This document shows, piece by piece, positions 48,794 to 60,629 of a DNA stretch of 64,000 nt. A model generated the notes under the pieces. That model was given only the letters and a program-made list of their open reading frames with translations, ran no database searches and was not told where the DNA came from. The stretch comes from Carnegiea gigantea (taxonomy: Eukaryota; Streptophyta; Magnoliopsida; Caryophyllales; Cactaceae), in NCBI GenBank assembly GCA_029747015.1, contig JAKOGI010002171.1, positions 17,501 through 81,500 of the forward strand. The letters run 5' to 3'. Both the position numbers and the translations under genes were made by a program. Every line of letters starts with the position of its first letter. Positions within the stretch are counted from its first letter, which is position 1.

Positions 48794-49322
48794 TGTAATA
48801 CCTGCGTTCTTTATTTTTTACGTTAAACTGACTGTCTTACTTTATGCATTGCAAAATCGTATTTTACTGATATATAAGTTAAATTATTATTGATGTGATT
48901 GTGTAAGTGATAATTTTATTAAAAAGAATACTATTGCCACTATTATTATTGTTATTGTTAGTTTTGAAAATTCTTCAATGATTTTTGATAAGCGTTAATA
49001 AGAATTATTATCGGGTACTAAACCGAGTAGAATTCGGAACACAATTCGATTGTCAACCTTAGAACTGGTTTCATTAATTACTAAATCGAAACTTCATATA
49101 ATCGAGATCGATTAATCAACAAGGGATTGTATTGTCGATCTAGGTTTAGAATATGAGGTGCGAGATTAGAGTAGCTGTGTCGATTGTTGGGCAAGCTTGA
49201 AACCAAAAAAAAAAGAGGAAAAGAAAAAAGGGGGAAGAGGGGCAATTTCGTCAAAAAAGTACCAGACTTAAGTCTGGCTTCTCTTCTTCCTTTGGCACGC
49301 GAAGGCCTGAGCGCCCACCTCT

Positions 49323-49365
<43 letters not shown>

Positions 49366-50808
49366 CCCTCCTCCTCCTCCTCTTCTTCTTCTTCTTCTTC
49401 TTCTTCTTCTTCTTCTTCTTCTTCATCTCTGTACACGGCCAAGGTACCGAATTCCCTTGATTTCTTCTTAACACAGCTCGCATTTCCCCTCATTCAACCT
49501 CTCCTGGAACCTAACAAACCCTACTGTGAATTTTGGGCAAAATCAGGGAGAAACCACCACGTTTGTGGATGATCTGGGCGGTGATTCGAGTTTTACTAAG
49601 TGCGTGCTGAAGCTTGACCATGCAATCCTGTCTTTAGCTACTCAATTACATCTATAAGTTAGGAGTGAATTCACAGCACCAAACATCCACCAAAACTTTG
49701 AATCAGTGAGCCATAATCCAATCAAATTTAGGGTTTAATTCGCGTGGTCTAGGGCGTGGCTACAGTAAGGAGTCGAAATCATGGTTTTCAAGCATCTAAA
49801 GTCGAGCCCAAAAGCCCTTAGTTGGGTCCCCTAGGTTGAAATCGAGGTAGGTTTTCTCTTCCTCCTAATTATATTAATTTCAAACGAATTTAACGATTTT
49901 AGGTAGTTTCTATTTAGATTCTAAAATTGTATCAGCAATTGGAAGACTTAAAGTTGAATTGAAATGAAAAATGGCATTGAAATTGTTGTAGAGTTCATCC
50001 ATGTGATTAATGCTCGATTTTGCTAACCGCGCGATTTGAGGAATTATAGAGTAACCTAGAATCATGTTTGAATGTCGCTGCTTCTGTTTAAGATGTTTAA
50101 TTCTTGTTTTGATGGCTATATGTGATTGCTATGATTATGGATGTTGATACGGATTTAAGATTCATGAATGTGAGGAAATGTGCAAGTTACGAACCGGGCG
50201 ATTTGAGGAATTGTAGAGCCAACCGAATTGTGCTCTAATGTTATTGCTAGGTCAGTTTGGATATGCTTAAATTCTATTTTTGGTGACTGATATGAATGCT
50301 ATGCTTGTGGATATTGGTTTTGTGAATTAGTTGATTGAATTATTATGGTATTAAGCCGGGCTTGGTAGTTAGATGGCCTGAGGTGAACCTAATGAGCAAT
50401 TTGAGGTTTTTGTGGACAATGCTATGTGAGGAGGGAGCTTGGGTTTTCTATTAATCACAATTGTGTGGATTGTAAAGTATTTACGACATTAGGTGGATTC
50501 TACTGAAGCTGTTCCTGCGAAGTGGTATGAATGTGCTATTTGTGAACCCCTTCCCTCTTGAATTGTTTAAGCGACGATATGTGAATGGTTTACTAACTTT
50601 AGAAATCTTTAAAAGGGTGTTAAAAGAGTGTTTTCATAATTTCAAATGTTTCTAAATGTTTGCCAGTTGCTTGTTCAATTATAAACATATTTGTAGCCTA
50701 AAATGGCCCTAAATCATCGAACCACTCAGTGAATGACTCAACTGAATAGTCGATAGGTCTAGGAAGCTAAAAAGCAAACAAGTAATGAGCTTGAAAATGT
50801 TTTAAGGC
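48794..50808 (+). mobile_element. family E LTR, truncated at its 3' side (E1)
   Basis: Starts TGTAATACCTGCGTTC and runs parallel to 54899-56841 (E2), with the same AT-rich head, pyrimidine block and TTTTGATGGCTA segments. At about 50808 it stops after GAAAATGTTTTAAGGC and is followed directly by RNase H coding sequence. The last ~1.5 kb of the LTR, the primer site, gag, protease and RT of this copy are therefore gone. The CT and CTT tracts at 49320-49424 are much longer than in E2. Left flank 48789-48793 is ATAAG. Confidence 0.8.
49320..49424. repeat. compound microsatellite (CT)n-(CCT)n-(CTT)n
   Basis: CT repeats at about 49328-49363, then C-rich CTCCTCCTC, then CTT repeats to 49424. The E2 LTR has only a short CT/CTT run at 55420-55450, so the tract expanded in this copy. 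It produces Glu-rich, Lys-rich and Leu/Ser-rich phantom ORFs on both strands. Confidence 0.95.
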
Positions 50809-50811
50809 GTG

Positions 50812-52220
50812 AGATATACACTGATCATAAGACCCCGAAAATGTCTTTACTCAGAAAGAGCTAAACATAAGGTAGAGAAGATGGTTAGAGCTTCTGAAAG
50901 ACTATGACATGGAGATCAAATACCACCCTTCTAAAGCAAATGTAGTGACTGATGCTTTGAGTGAAAAATCCATTAGCTCTATAGCTTGCCTACTTACTTA
51001 GGAGGATAGACTTCTAAGGGACTTAACACCCTCTAAATAGAAGTACTGCTACTAGGGAATCGAAACAACCTAGCAGCACTCAATCTTACGTCCCCATTAT
51101 AGAACAAATTAAGCTGCGTCAGAAGGAAGACCCAAAGATTATGAAAATTAGGAAGAGAGTAGAAGAAGAAGAATTAAGGAATTTCATATCTAAAACAATA
51201 TGCTTAGGTATGGGAAGAAATTATGCACCCCTAATGTACTGGACCTCAAGAAGAAGCTGTTGAAAGAAGCACATAATGCAGCTCTGACAACCCATCTAGG
51301 GAGCACCAAAATGTACCATGACCTAAAGATGCATTTCTACTAGGGATGAAAAGGGACATCCCAAACATTGTTGCTTGCTGCCTCACATGTCAAAGGGTAA
51401 AGACTGAAGACCAAAAACTAGGGTATTACTTCAGCCCTTACCTATTCTAGTATGGAAGTGGGAGCATATCACTGTGGATTTTGCCACTGGAGTACCGAAA
51501 ACCACCAAGCAGCATGATAGAATCTGGTGGTTGTTGACAGGCTTACCAAGGCTGCACATTTCCTAGCCATGATACTCACCACCACTTCTGAGCAACTAGT
51601 GGATTTATACGTTAAGGGAACAGTCCGATTACATGGAGTATCCCTCGGCATAGTGTCAGATCGAGACACTAAGTTTATGTCCAGGTTCTGACACGAATTC
51701 TAAAAAGCAATAGGAACTGAACTATACTTGAGTACAACCTTCCACCCTTAGTTAGATGGGCAATCTAAAAGGACTATTCAAACTACCGAAGATATGTTAA
51801 GAGCCTGCGCATTGGAGTACGCTGGGACCTGGGATCATAACCTACCTTTGGTTTAGTTCGGGTATAATAATAGCTACCATGCAAGCATTGACATGACCCC
51901 TTTTAAAGCACTTTATGGTTGACGCTGTATAACTCCTATTTGTTAGGAGGATGTAGGAGAAAGAGAACCCTCTAAGGTGCAACTAACCAATCAAATGATA
52001 AAGGTGATCAAAACCATACGTAAAAGGTTATAGGCTGCCTAAAGTAGGCAAAGGAGTTACATAGATGTCAGGGGAAGGCCTTTAGAGTTTAAGGTTGGCC
52101 ATGTATTCCTAGAGGTCTCTCCACTCAAGGGAAGCATAAGGTTTGGCCAAAAAGGAAACTGAGCCCAAGATTCATTGGACCTTTTGAGATTCTACAAAGA
52201 GTAGGCCCAATTGTGCGCCG
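50812..52220 (+). pseudogene. family E pol 3' half: RNase H and integrase (part 1)
   Basis: RNase H end: IYTDHKTPK at 50814, then [20 protein letters not shown] and [12 protein letters not shown] (50860-50975). Integrase zinc domain: KEAHNAALTTHLGSTKMYHD (51265-51325), with the Cys pair CLTCQ at about 51383-51397. Core: ITVDFATG (first Asp near 51475) and VSDRDTKFMSRF (second Asp 51659-51661). LDGQSKRTIQTTEDMLRACA follows, with Lys (51767-51769) in place of the usual catalytic Glu of 'SERT'. Then LPLV.FGYNNSYHASIDMTPF and RFIGPFEILQRVGPIVRR to 52220, where solo LTR D2 interrupts the frame. Stops and several frameshifts are present. Tekay-like chromovirus is inferred from wording. The sequence is joined at its 5' end to a truncated LTR. 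Confidence 0.87.
52216..52220. repeat. target duplication of solo LTR D2 (left copy, CGCCG)
   Basis: Pairs with CACCG at 54563-54567 (one transition). The integrase frame of the host element continues correctly if D2 and one copy are ignored. Confidence 0.75.
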
Positions 52221-54562
52221 TGTAATAGCCCAACCGTAAATTATTTAATTATGTTTATTTATTTAATTACCTTATGTTCATGATTTTTTTTTTCATAATT
52301 ATTTCATCGCATTTATTCACCCCGATGGGGAAAAATTTATTTGGGCCATCACTTGGCAATTCGGATTTTATTTGTTTATTTAATTGATTTATAAAAACTT
52401 TAGAAGAATTGATAGTCGGCCCTTACAAGTTTAATATAAGTAATTATTTTGCCTTCCGTAACGTTACAAAAATTTAATTTTGAGTTTCGTAAAAACGTTA
52501 TTGTTACTAAGCGTTTTATTCCCGAATCCACCTTATTTCGGCCGATTTGAAGCCCAACAAGTTTGCTTATTAACCTAACTAATCACCATGACTAAGCTTA
52601 ACCATGGTTAGCCCAAAAAAGTTACTTTTCTAGTTAAAAACTCAGCCAAGAGAGTTGGATTGGTCGAAGAAACACAACTCAACCGAAAAAACTCCATTTT
52701 CTATCTCCTTTCTCTCTCCCCCATAGCAGCAGCTCTAGCCACTGTTTTGCTGTTTTCCAACCAATTTTTTGGCCAGCCTAGGTGACCTCTGACCCCGTAA
52801 CATCCTAGTACCACTAGCCACCATCCTCCATCATCAAAACCACTGAACATCACCTTCATCTCTACTTATCTTCAAGCAAAGTGAGTAATCTTAAACTTGA
52901 TCTTGTTGGTTTTACTTTGTACTTTAGTTTTGATTCTTGTTTTGATGTTTGTGATCTTTGATCATGATGTTTTGATAAGAAATAAGAGTTATTTTGGTGT
53001 TGATCCTGGTTGAGTTGAGGTTAGATCATGTTAGGGTTAGGGTTAATCCTTAACCATGCAAGCTTGATGTTTAAGTGTTAGATTTTGATTGTTTTATCTC
53101 TGATTTGGTCATCTTCTAACCTACTGGTGTTTATGATGATGTTTTTGGTGATTTCAAATGAGTTGGAGTGAGTCAAAGTTGGCCATAAACTAGGATTTTG
53201 ACAAGTAATGTATGGTTTGGATTAAAATAGGACAGATTTCGGGATTAAAATTATAATGATCGGCCCATTGGAAAATTATGATTTTGGTGGCTAGATAGTT
53301 TAGTGTCTTAGCTTTCAAATGCCTTTGGAATTGCCTTAATCCGAGGTATGTGGAAAAAGTGATGGTTATTTTACCATAATTGGGCAGAATGGACCAAAAC
53401 TGACATACTTGTGTTCTAGCATCATTTTCGAAACTCCATTGTGGGAATAAGGCTTGGGTTTCTAAATGAAAGATTTTTGGGACTTCTAAAGCTTTCTATA
53501 TTATAGTTTTGAGTCTCAATCAGAGGTCAGATGACTCAGTTACGAGTCATTCTTTCTTAGCCCCCCTTTTGCTTTTACTTTTCTTTTACTAAATTATTAG
53601 CTATGAAATAAACATTTTTGCTAACCGTATGTTCCTACAATGATAATTTTGCACAAAATCAGGGCTTAATCTATCATTCCTTCCACTTTTGTACATAATA
53701 TTATTCAGTGAGCTTACATTTAACACTTCCAGGTACGTTCATTGTTTGTATCTTTAGAAATCAGTACGTATTTATCAAGATTATAATGTTTTGGTAAGTA
53801 CATCAAGGAATAAGTTTAATCAGTGATTTATCACATAATTAGTGACCTCATCAGTTATCAGCTACAGGACATAGCCCTTATGTTACCCGCGTGGCTTCAG
53901 AACAGGTCCCGATCGGCTTGGCTGGTGTACACCTATCTTCAGATTGTAACCGTTACTAGAGGTTCACTATTAGATAATAATTGACAACGCAGTTTCATAT
54001 TTATCTCATTCCCTATTTTTAATTAAAAATGAATTGTAATACGAGCCTAACCATTTTTACCATGAACGTTTAACAATACAGGAATGCATGTACTGAGCTT
54101 CGGCTCACAGTTCGAAATGTTTTCATATTTTGTTTCAGAAAAGTAATCAGTGAATCGCCCTCAGGCGAGCAGGACAGCAGAAGATGATAAGTGAGCCACG
54201 AAGTCTATATGGAATGGTGGTGTATTATCATTAAGATGTTTATAACACTGTGTTGTGATATATTTTGGTGTTAAAACTGTATATTTTATCGGAATTCTAT
54301 ATTTTGGTGTAATCCTTGAGATGTTTGAATGGTTTTGATGTTAGAACAGTTTCTATATTTATCTAAATGGTCTGATGGGTTGTGATGGTGTGAATGCCTT
54401 TGATGGTAAATAGTGATGATTATGGTTATGTTTATCATGTACAAGCAAAGCCTTGTCCTTGCTGGATGGCAGTAATGCCTGATCATTTGGGTTATCACAT
54501 CTAATTGGGAAAACTAATGAAAGAAACGCAAACAGTGACTTATTTACATTTAGGGAATTATA
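52221..54562 (+). mobile_element. solo LTR D2 inside family E integrase
   Basis: Starts TGTAATAGCCCAACCG and ends GGGAATTATA, the counterpart of GGGCGTTACA in D1 with C-to-T and G-to-A type changes. It shares with D1 the segments around 53735-53950 (CTTTAGAAATCAGTACG, ATTATAATGTTTTGGTAAGT) and the closing GGCAGTAATGCC block. It has no internal region, so it is a solo LTR of 2,342 bp. Host coding resumes at ATTAGCCTTACC immediately after the right duplication. Confidence 0.85.
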
Positions 54563-54567
54563 CACCG
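54563..54567. repeat. target duplication of solo LTR D2 (right copy, CACCG)
   Basis: Differs from CGCCG at 52216-52220 by one G-to-A transition. Confidence 0.7.
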
Positions 54568-54898
54568 ATTAGCCTTACCACCTTTACTGCAAGGTATATA
54601 TGACGCATTCCATGTATCCATTATCCGAAAGTAAGTTTCGGATCTAGATCATGTCATCAAGTATGAACCCTTGCAGATTAAGGAGAACCTCACATATGTG
54701 GAAGAACCTCTTTGACTACTGGAAAGAATGGAGAAGAAGCTCAGGCATAGGAGTATTCCTTATGTTAAAGTGTTTTAGAAGTATCACAAGATAGCTGAAG
54801 CAACCTAGGATTCGAGAAATGAAACACAAGAGAACTACCCAACCTTATTTCCACCAAGTAAGCAATTTCGAGCACAGAATTCTTTTAAGGGGGTAGAA
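54568..54898 (+). pseudogene. family E integrase C-terminus (part 2), chromodomain-like tail and polypurine tract
   Basis: Continues the frame interrupted at 52220: LALPPLLQGIYDAFHVSIIR, then DLDHVIKYEPLQIKENLTY. VEEPL and RHRSIPYVKVF.KYHKIAEA follow (54690-54810), the GPF/Y and chromodomain-like tail of Tekay/Del elements. The coding end ENYPTLFPPSKQFRAQNSF (about 54830-54885) merges with the polypurine tract TTTAAGGGGGTAGAA (54884-54898), just before the LTR at 54899. In-frame stops occur near 54636 and 54705. Confidence 0.82.
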
Positions 54899-57800
54899 TG
54901 TAATACCTGCATTCTTTTTTTTTTTTACTTAAGTTGATTGTCTTATCTTATGACATTATAAAATTGTATTTTATTAACTATATAAGTTAAATTATTATCG
55001 ATGTGCATGTGTGAATTATAATTTAATTAAAAAGAATACTATTGTTGCTGTTATTATTTTTATTATTAGTTTTAAAAATTCTTCGATGATTTTTAATAAG
55101 CATTAATAAGAATTATTATCAGGCACTAAATTCACTAGAATCCCAAATATAATTCGATTTTCAACCTTGGAATTGGTTTCGTTAATTACTAAATCAAACC
55201 ATGATGTAATCGGAAATGATTAATCGATGAGAGATCATATTATCGATCCAGGTTTAGAATATGAGGTGTGAGATTAGACTAGCAGTGTTAACTGTTGGGC
55301 AAGCTTGAAATTAAAAAAAAAGGAAAATAAAAAAGGGGGAAGAGGGGCGATTTTGTCCAAACAGTGCCAGACTTAAGTCTGTCTTCTCTTCTTCCTCTGG
55401 CATGCGAAGCCCCGAGCCACCACCTCTCTCTCTCTCTTCTTCTTCTTCTTCGTCTCTCCATGTGGCAAAAGCACCAAATTCCCTCGATTTCTCCTCAACC
55501 CAGGTCGTATTTCCCCTCATTCAACCTTCCTCAGAACCTAACAAATCCTTGCTATGAATTCTGGGCAGAATCAGAGAGAAACCACCATGTATGTGGTCAA
55601 TCTGGGTGGTGATGCGAGGTATTGAATGTACGGTGAAGCTTGGATATGTAACCTTGTCTTTACCTACTCAATTACCTCTATAAATTGGTAGTGAATTTGC
55701 AGCACCAAACATCCACCACAACTTCGTATCAGTGAGGCAAAGTCTAGTCGAATTTGGGGTCTAATTCACGTGGTCTAGGGTGTCGCTACAGCAAGGAGTC
55801 AAAATCCGGGCTTTCAACATCTAAAGTCAAGCCCTAAAGCCCTTAGTCTAGTTCTCTACCTTAGAATCGAAGCTTGTTTTCTCTTCCTCTTAATTGTAGT
55901 AATTTCAAATGAATTTAACGATTTTAGGTAGTTTATTTTTGGATTGTAAAATTTTATCAGTAATTGGAACACTTAGAGTTAAATTGAAGTGAAAAATGGT
56001 GTTGAAACTGTTAAGAATTCATGCATGTGGTTAATGCTCAATTTCACTATCCCAGTGATTTAAGGAATTATATAGCAACCCAGAATCGTGTTCGAATGTC
56101 GCCGCTTAACTAGTTTAATATGTTTAGCTCTTGTTTTGATGGCTACATGTGATTGCTATGATTATGGATGTTGATACGAATTTAAGGTTCATACATGTAA
56201 AGAAATGCACAGGTTACTAACCAGGCGATTTGAGGAATTATAGAGCAAACCAAATTATGCTTTAATGTTATTGCTAGATTAGTTTAGATATGTTTAAATT
56301 TTGTTTTTAATGATTGACATGAATGTTACGCTTGTGGATATTAGTTTTGTGAATTGATCGATTGAATTATTGTGATATTCAATCGAGCTTGGTAGTTAGA
56401 TGGCCTGAGGTGAAACTAATGAGCAATTCGAGATTTTGTGGTCAGTGTTGTGTGAGAAGGGCGCCTGGGTTTTATGTTAATCGCAATCGTGTGGATTACG
56501 AAGTATTTAGGACATTAGGTGGATTCTGCTGGAATTGTTCTCGCAAAGTGGTGCGAATGTGCTATTTGTGAACCCCTTCGCTCTTGAATTGTTTAAGTGA
56601 TATTGTGTGAATGGTTTGTAAACCTTAGAAATCTTTAAAAGGGGCATTAAAATCGTGTTTTTATAATATGAAGTGCTTTTAAATGCTCACCAATTACCTC
56701 TTCGATTGTTAGGTATTTGTAGCCTAAAATGACCCAAATCGTCAAACTATTCAGTGAATGACTCAACTGAATAGTCAATAGGTCTAGAAAGTCAAAAAGC
56801 AACCAAGTAACGAGCTCAAAAAGTTTTTAAGGCTTAGTTCGTTTATATCCATTTCTTTGTGTTTAAAGGGATTTAAACGAGCTGTAGAGGGGCAGTTGAA
56901 GGTGTTAATTATGAAACCTAGTTGAATTATATGCTAGCTAATTACTTTAAGTTTCGAATTGCGAGGTAGTAGACTCACTATGATTTTAAGAGGTTCTTCA
57001 TGTTGAAAATGAAAGAACCATAAACCATTAATAGGGTTATGGGTTATTTTGCTCGACGAGTAAGGTTTTAACTATGTAAGCAGCTATTAAAAGGAAGTGA
57101 TTCATGACTCACTTAAAGGTGAGACTTATTGTGTATGACATTAACTTCTTTTAATAACTATAATAGTTTAGTGCATTTTAATGGCCAAGGTAGTGCTGGG
57201 CAATTGGCTAGCCTAGGGAGTTAGACCCAGAAGTGGGAACCTTAGAAGACCCTGATGAGGGTAATGTTCAATGATATATGACGCGTGATATAACCTTAAG
57301 GGGAGACTGGACGCAGGATAAGGGGTGAGCTGTTAGCCCCATAGAGGACAATATCAAAGTCAGAGCTACTCCGCTGAGACGTGTTTTGGCCCAACGTTAT
57401 GTTACGTATACTAGGGGATAATGTGAGTTATGAATGATGACCTCACATGGGGCGAGTGTAGATCTCTCCTAGCTAGCACATTATATAATCTTGTGCCTAA
57501 ATAAAAATATCTTTTCCTGATATATGAGAAGACGGTTGAATTCTTGCCAATGTGGATGTTTCAGGAACTCTTAAAAAGCATATGAGCCTTGAGGAGGCTG
57601 GTTTGAATTGTGAATGATTCTTTAAACTCAAAATAAGTCATTACATTTCCAAAGTACGAGTCTGAAAGCTTTTTACCTTATCTTCGTGGGTTTTGCTTGC
57701 TTATGTGCCCAAATGCTTGGTTATTAAGTGTCTAGATATGAGTTTGAGTGGCTTAGTGTGAAGTTTAGAGGTGATGATTTTCCTTCGGGACAATGATTGC

Positions 57801-58331
57801 CTTGTGTAATAGTAATATATATACGTTGTGTGACTGTTACTTATCATTATTCCCTGCAAATGGTTTTGGTTTTTAAGAAGTTGAGAAATACTCACTGTAT
57901 GTTTGGTAGCTCATCCCTTTCCTTATTCCCTTTTCCAAGTTCAGACTAAGCGGGTATAAAGGTTATTTTGAAGTTATTTTAATGCCAATCTCTCAGTAGC
58001 TTTTTGGCAAGTAAACATATAGTTGGCTCTGAAACAATGTATACAATGTTATAACTCTTGTTTTGATTAGTTTAACTGTTAGTGACTTGGGTGGGTGACC
58101 TATGGCTATGATTCAAGTCACCTTGCATTTTATTTTAACTTATTATTAGCTTACAGGTGCCATTAGTTTAAGCTAAGAATATAAATTGTTGCTGAAACAG
58201 GGGAGACTCTTTCAGTTTTATTTCAGAATGTCTAACTAAATGCTAATTCTCGAACTCAACCTCAATAGCCTTAGGGATTCCTTCTAAGAAATCCTGGTGG
58301 TGTGACTCCTCATCAGGATAGGGGTGTTACA
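54899..58331 (+). mobile_element. family E full-length LTR (E2), shared by two tandem internal regions
   Basis: Starts TGTAATACCTGCATTC right after a polypurine tract and ends GGGGTGTTACA at 58331, just before a primer site. At 3,433 bp it is complete. It has a pol end on its left and a primer site plus gag on its right, so it is both the 3' LTR of one copy and the 5' LTR of the next. It is a clear relative of the B LTR: same end sequence, and parallel segments such as the block at 57300-57480 (ACTGGACGCAGGATA, ATAGAGGACAATATC). It lacks the 60-bp array. Confidence 0.87.
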
Positions 58332-58337
58332 TTAGGT

Positions 58338-58348
58338 GCTATCAGAGC
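58338..58348 (+). other. primer binding site of second family E copy
   Basis: TGCTATCAGAGC, six or seven bases after the LTR end, is the initiator tRNA-Met primer site with one change from TGGTATCAGAGC. Confidence 0.8.
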
Positions 58349-59056
58349 TATATGTTGCATTATGCATTTAGATATCAGGATAGGAGTGCGATGTGTGAAA
58401 TACGTGACTTATTAGAGAGCATACCTTGCATTATTAGTGCGATGTATGCTTATCTGATCATACCTTGCATTGTATTACCTGTATTAATAGTTACATGAAC
58501 TATGATATGTATATATGCTAGTTCTATAGTGTAGGATGGTATTCCACATTGTTGATTATGTATATCTGCCCTTTTGGTGGGCCGCTTAGAATGCGGTCAT
58601 ATATTAGAGAGCAATGGAGATGGATAACCGGTGGGGTCTCCTTAGAGTCACCCAAAACTATTGTGTGGTGAGATTCATAAGAAACCTACCTTTGGCTGGG
58701 AGATGGAGAGAAGTAACTGTCACCCTGCGATAGTGGACACTGCAAGTAGGGACATGCGCCCCTTTTATATCTTGAGGTCTGGTGGAATTTCTCTTATTGG
58801 CAGAGCACCAAGCAGATCACTTAGGGTTTGCTCTACTCCTGGGAAGCGTTGCTACCAGCCAGCTTATCCAAACCTTACTCATTTAGCCTGCTGAGAACCA
58901 ACACCTTCCCACCACTGTGTCCGAGAGGAATCAACCAGAGCATCATCAAATAAGACTCCTCTTCACTGAGAATCTTCAAGCTGAGCAAATTGGCACAATT
59001 TGGTGCGCTGGGTGGATGCTTATGGAATCCTCTACCCCTGAGGACGGCGAGCCACT
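58349..59056 (+). other. family E leader between primer site and gag
   Basis: 58349-58600 aligns by eye with the B leader 10138-10390 (both end in GAATGCGGT.ATATT). After that the B element has the LINE fragment, whereas this copy keeps leader sequence. A frame around 58960-59050 reads LLFTENLQAEQIGT and ESSTPEDGEP and may once have joined the small acidic frame at 59057. Confidence 0.5.
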
Positions 59057-59220
59057 ATGCTCATAATGGGGGAATTAGTAGATGAAGAATACAACATCGA
59101 GTACGCCCCCACCATGAGATTGGAAGAGCTATTCGCCCTTAAACCTGACCAATCTGAAAGTTCAGATGAATCTATGGTTGATAACCTGTCTAGAAGTGAC
59201 ACCTCTGATGACACCTAGGG
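59057..59220 (+). CDS. small acidic open frame (53 aa) in family E leader
   Basis: From ATG 59057 (a second ATG is at 59066) to TAG 59218. It reads GELVDEEYNIEYAPTMRLEE, then ALKPDQSESSDESMVDNLSR and DTSDDT, strongly acidic and Ser-rich. An upstream frame ending PEDGEP appears to be its continuation after a single frameshift, so this may be the eroded N-terminal part of Gag or a separate leader ORF. The gag reading frame proper begins at 59644, over 400 bp later. I do not recognise a domain. It could also be chance; codon bias cannot be assessed at this length. Confidence 0.3.
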
Positions 59221-59643
59221 TGGAGTAGCGTGAACTCAGGTTCACAGATGATGTGTTGTATATAAATAAGCTGGATGTAAGCCTTTCAAGTTTGTTTTCT
59301 TTCAAGGTAAAGCATGGAATGACGAAAATTTCCAGTGACTCCTAAATTACACTACCAATGTTTAATGAAACAAATGCAATTGGTGCTTATCCAGTGTTAT
59401 GTGCCCACTAATTTGTTTATGCTTATATGTGAACTTTCTTAAAAGTAAAAATGTGGTATGCATGTATAGCCTTGCATGGGTTAAGCTGAAACTTAACTTG
59501 TGGCTATACATAACATGCTTCGCCCACTTGTAAATAAGTTCATGAACTAAGAAGTCCTACCCCTATAAGTCCTAGTATGGTTGCAGTGTTAACTCTTAGT
59601 TGAAAGCAGAACTAAGTAATCCCTTATATACATATGTGAACAG
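59221..59643 (+). other. family E leader, 3' part
   Basis: No coding signal is seen. The last ~65 bp (from about 59580, GTTGCAGTGTTAACTCTTAG) align with 11386-11447 of element B and mark where B's LINE-containing segment ends. Confidence 0.5.
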
Positions 59644-60480
59644 ATGCCTCCATAATATGAGCCAATCCAAGAACCCACTGCCATGGAGATCATATGCCAG
59701 TTCAATAAGCTAAAACCTCCCAAGTTTGGGAGTGCAACTGGACCTATAGTATATGAGGAATGGCTTAGAAGCATGGAAAATCTATTTGAAATCATGGAAT
59801 GCCCTGTGAGGTTTAAGGTGCATCTAGCCACCTACCAATTCGAGAAAGAGGTTGAATTTTGGTAGGTAAAGATGAAACCTAGGGCAGATGAACCATTGAC
59901 CTGGGATCAATTGAGGGGTCTGATGAATGCTCAATGGCATCCCAGAGATGTGAGAAGGGCTAAGGAACAGGAGTTCCCACACCTGAAACAAGGGGAAATG
60001 AATGTAATGGAATATGTGGTGAAGTTCAATGAACTGAGCCGTTTCACACTTAACTAAGTGGCCATTAAAGAAATGAGGATGGACCACTACGACAAGGATT
60101 GAAAGGGGAAGTAAAGCAAATGATAGCAGGGTATGCCTATGCTAATTTCAAAGAAATGTATCAAAGGGCTGTGAAAGTGGCCTGCATCTTCAACGCAACT
60201 GAGATTGAAAATAAAGAAAAGGGCCAGGCAAAGAGAAAGTTCGACCCTGTAGGATCCAGTTCCCAAGGAAACAGAAACTTCAAGAGGTTTAAAATTGCGA
60301 TGAGACTAGACAAACAAAAGGAACCCGACCAATGGCAACAGAAGAGAACAAGTGACCAGTGTGGGCGTTAGCACCTTATCCCATGCAGAAGCACTACGGG
60401 CCAGTGTTTTGGATATGGTGATAAGCATTAGAAGGTCACCAACTGCCAAAAAGCCAATGAAACAACAAAGGTAATACTCA
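59644..60480 (+). pseudogene. family E gag
   Basis: ATG 59644 opens MPP and, after an early stop, CQFNKLKPPKFGSATGP and YEEWLRSMENLFEIMECPVR (capsid start). The same frame continues past TAG 59863 with EPLTWDQLRGLMNAQWHPRD and KQGEMNVMEYVVKFNELSRF, to TAA 60055. A frameshift follows, then GEVKQMIAGYAYANFKEMYQ and FNATEIENKEKGQAKRKFDP (60102-60250). The zinc knuckle at 60399-60440 reads CFGYGDKH.KVTNC: the second Cys is Tyr and a stop follows the His. It is close to the B gag at 11421-12275, and less damaged. It has the primer site and leader upstream and protease downstream, the normal order. Confidence 0.88.
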
Positions 60481-60629
60481 GAAATCGGGAGAAGGAAATA
60501 ACCTAGCAGCACAACGAGGTCGCCCCTCCAGCTGGTGCTTCCTCATGAGGCAACAGAAGTAATAAGAAGCCATAAGTAGGAGGTTGAGTATTTTGTTTGG
60601 AAGGATAAGAGACTAGAGAACCTGTTAAC

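Noticed and set aside
49184..49493. Glu-rich, Lys-rich and Leu/Ser-rich ORFs on both strands
   Set aside because: All come from the CT/CTT microsatellite.
59589..60087. Antisense ORFs of 80 and 87 residues
   Set aside because: They are shadows of the family E gag.
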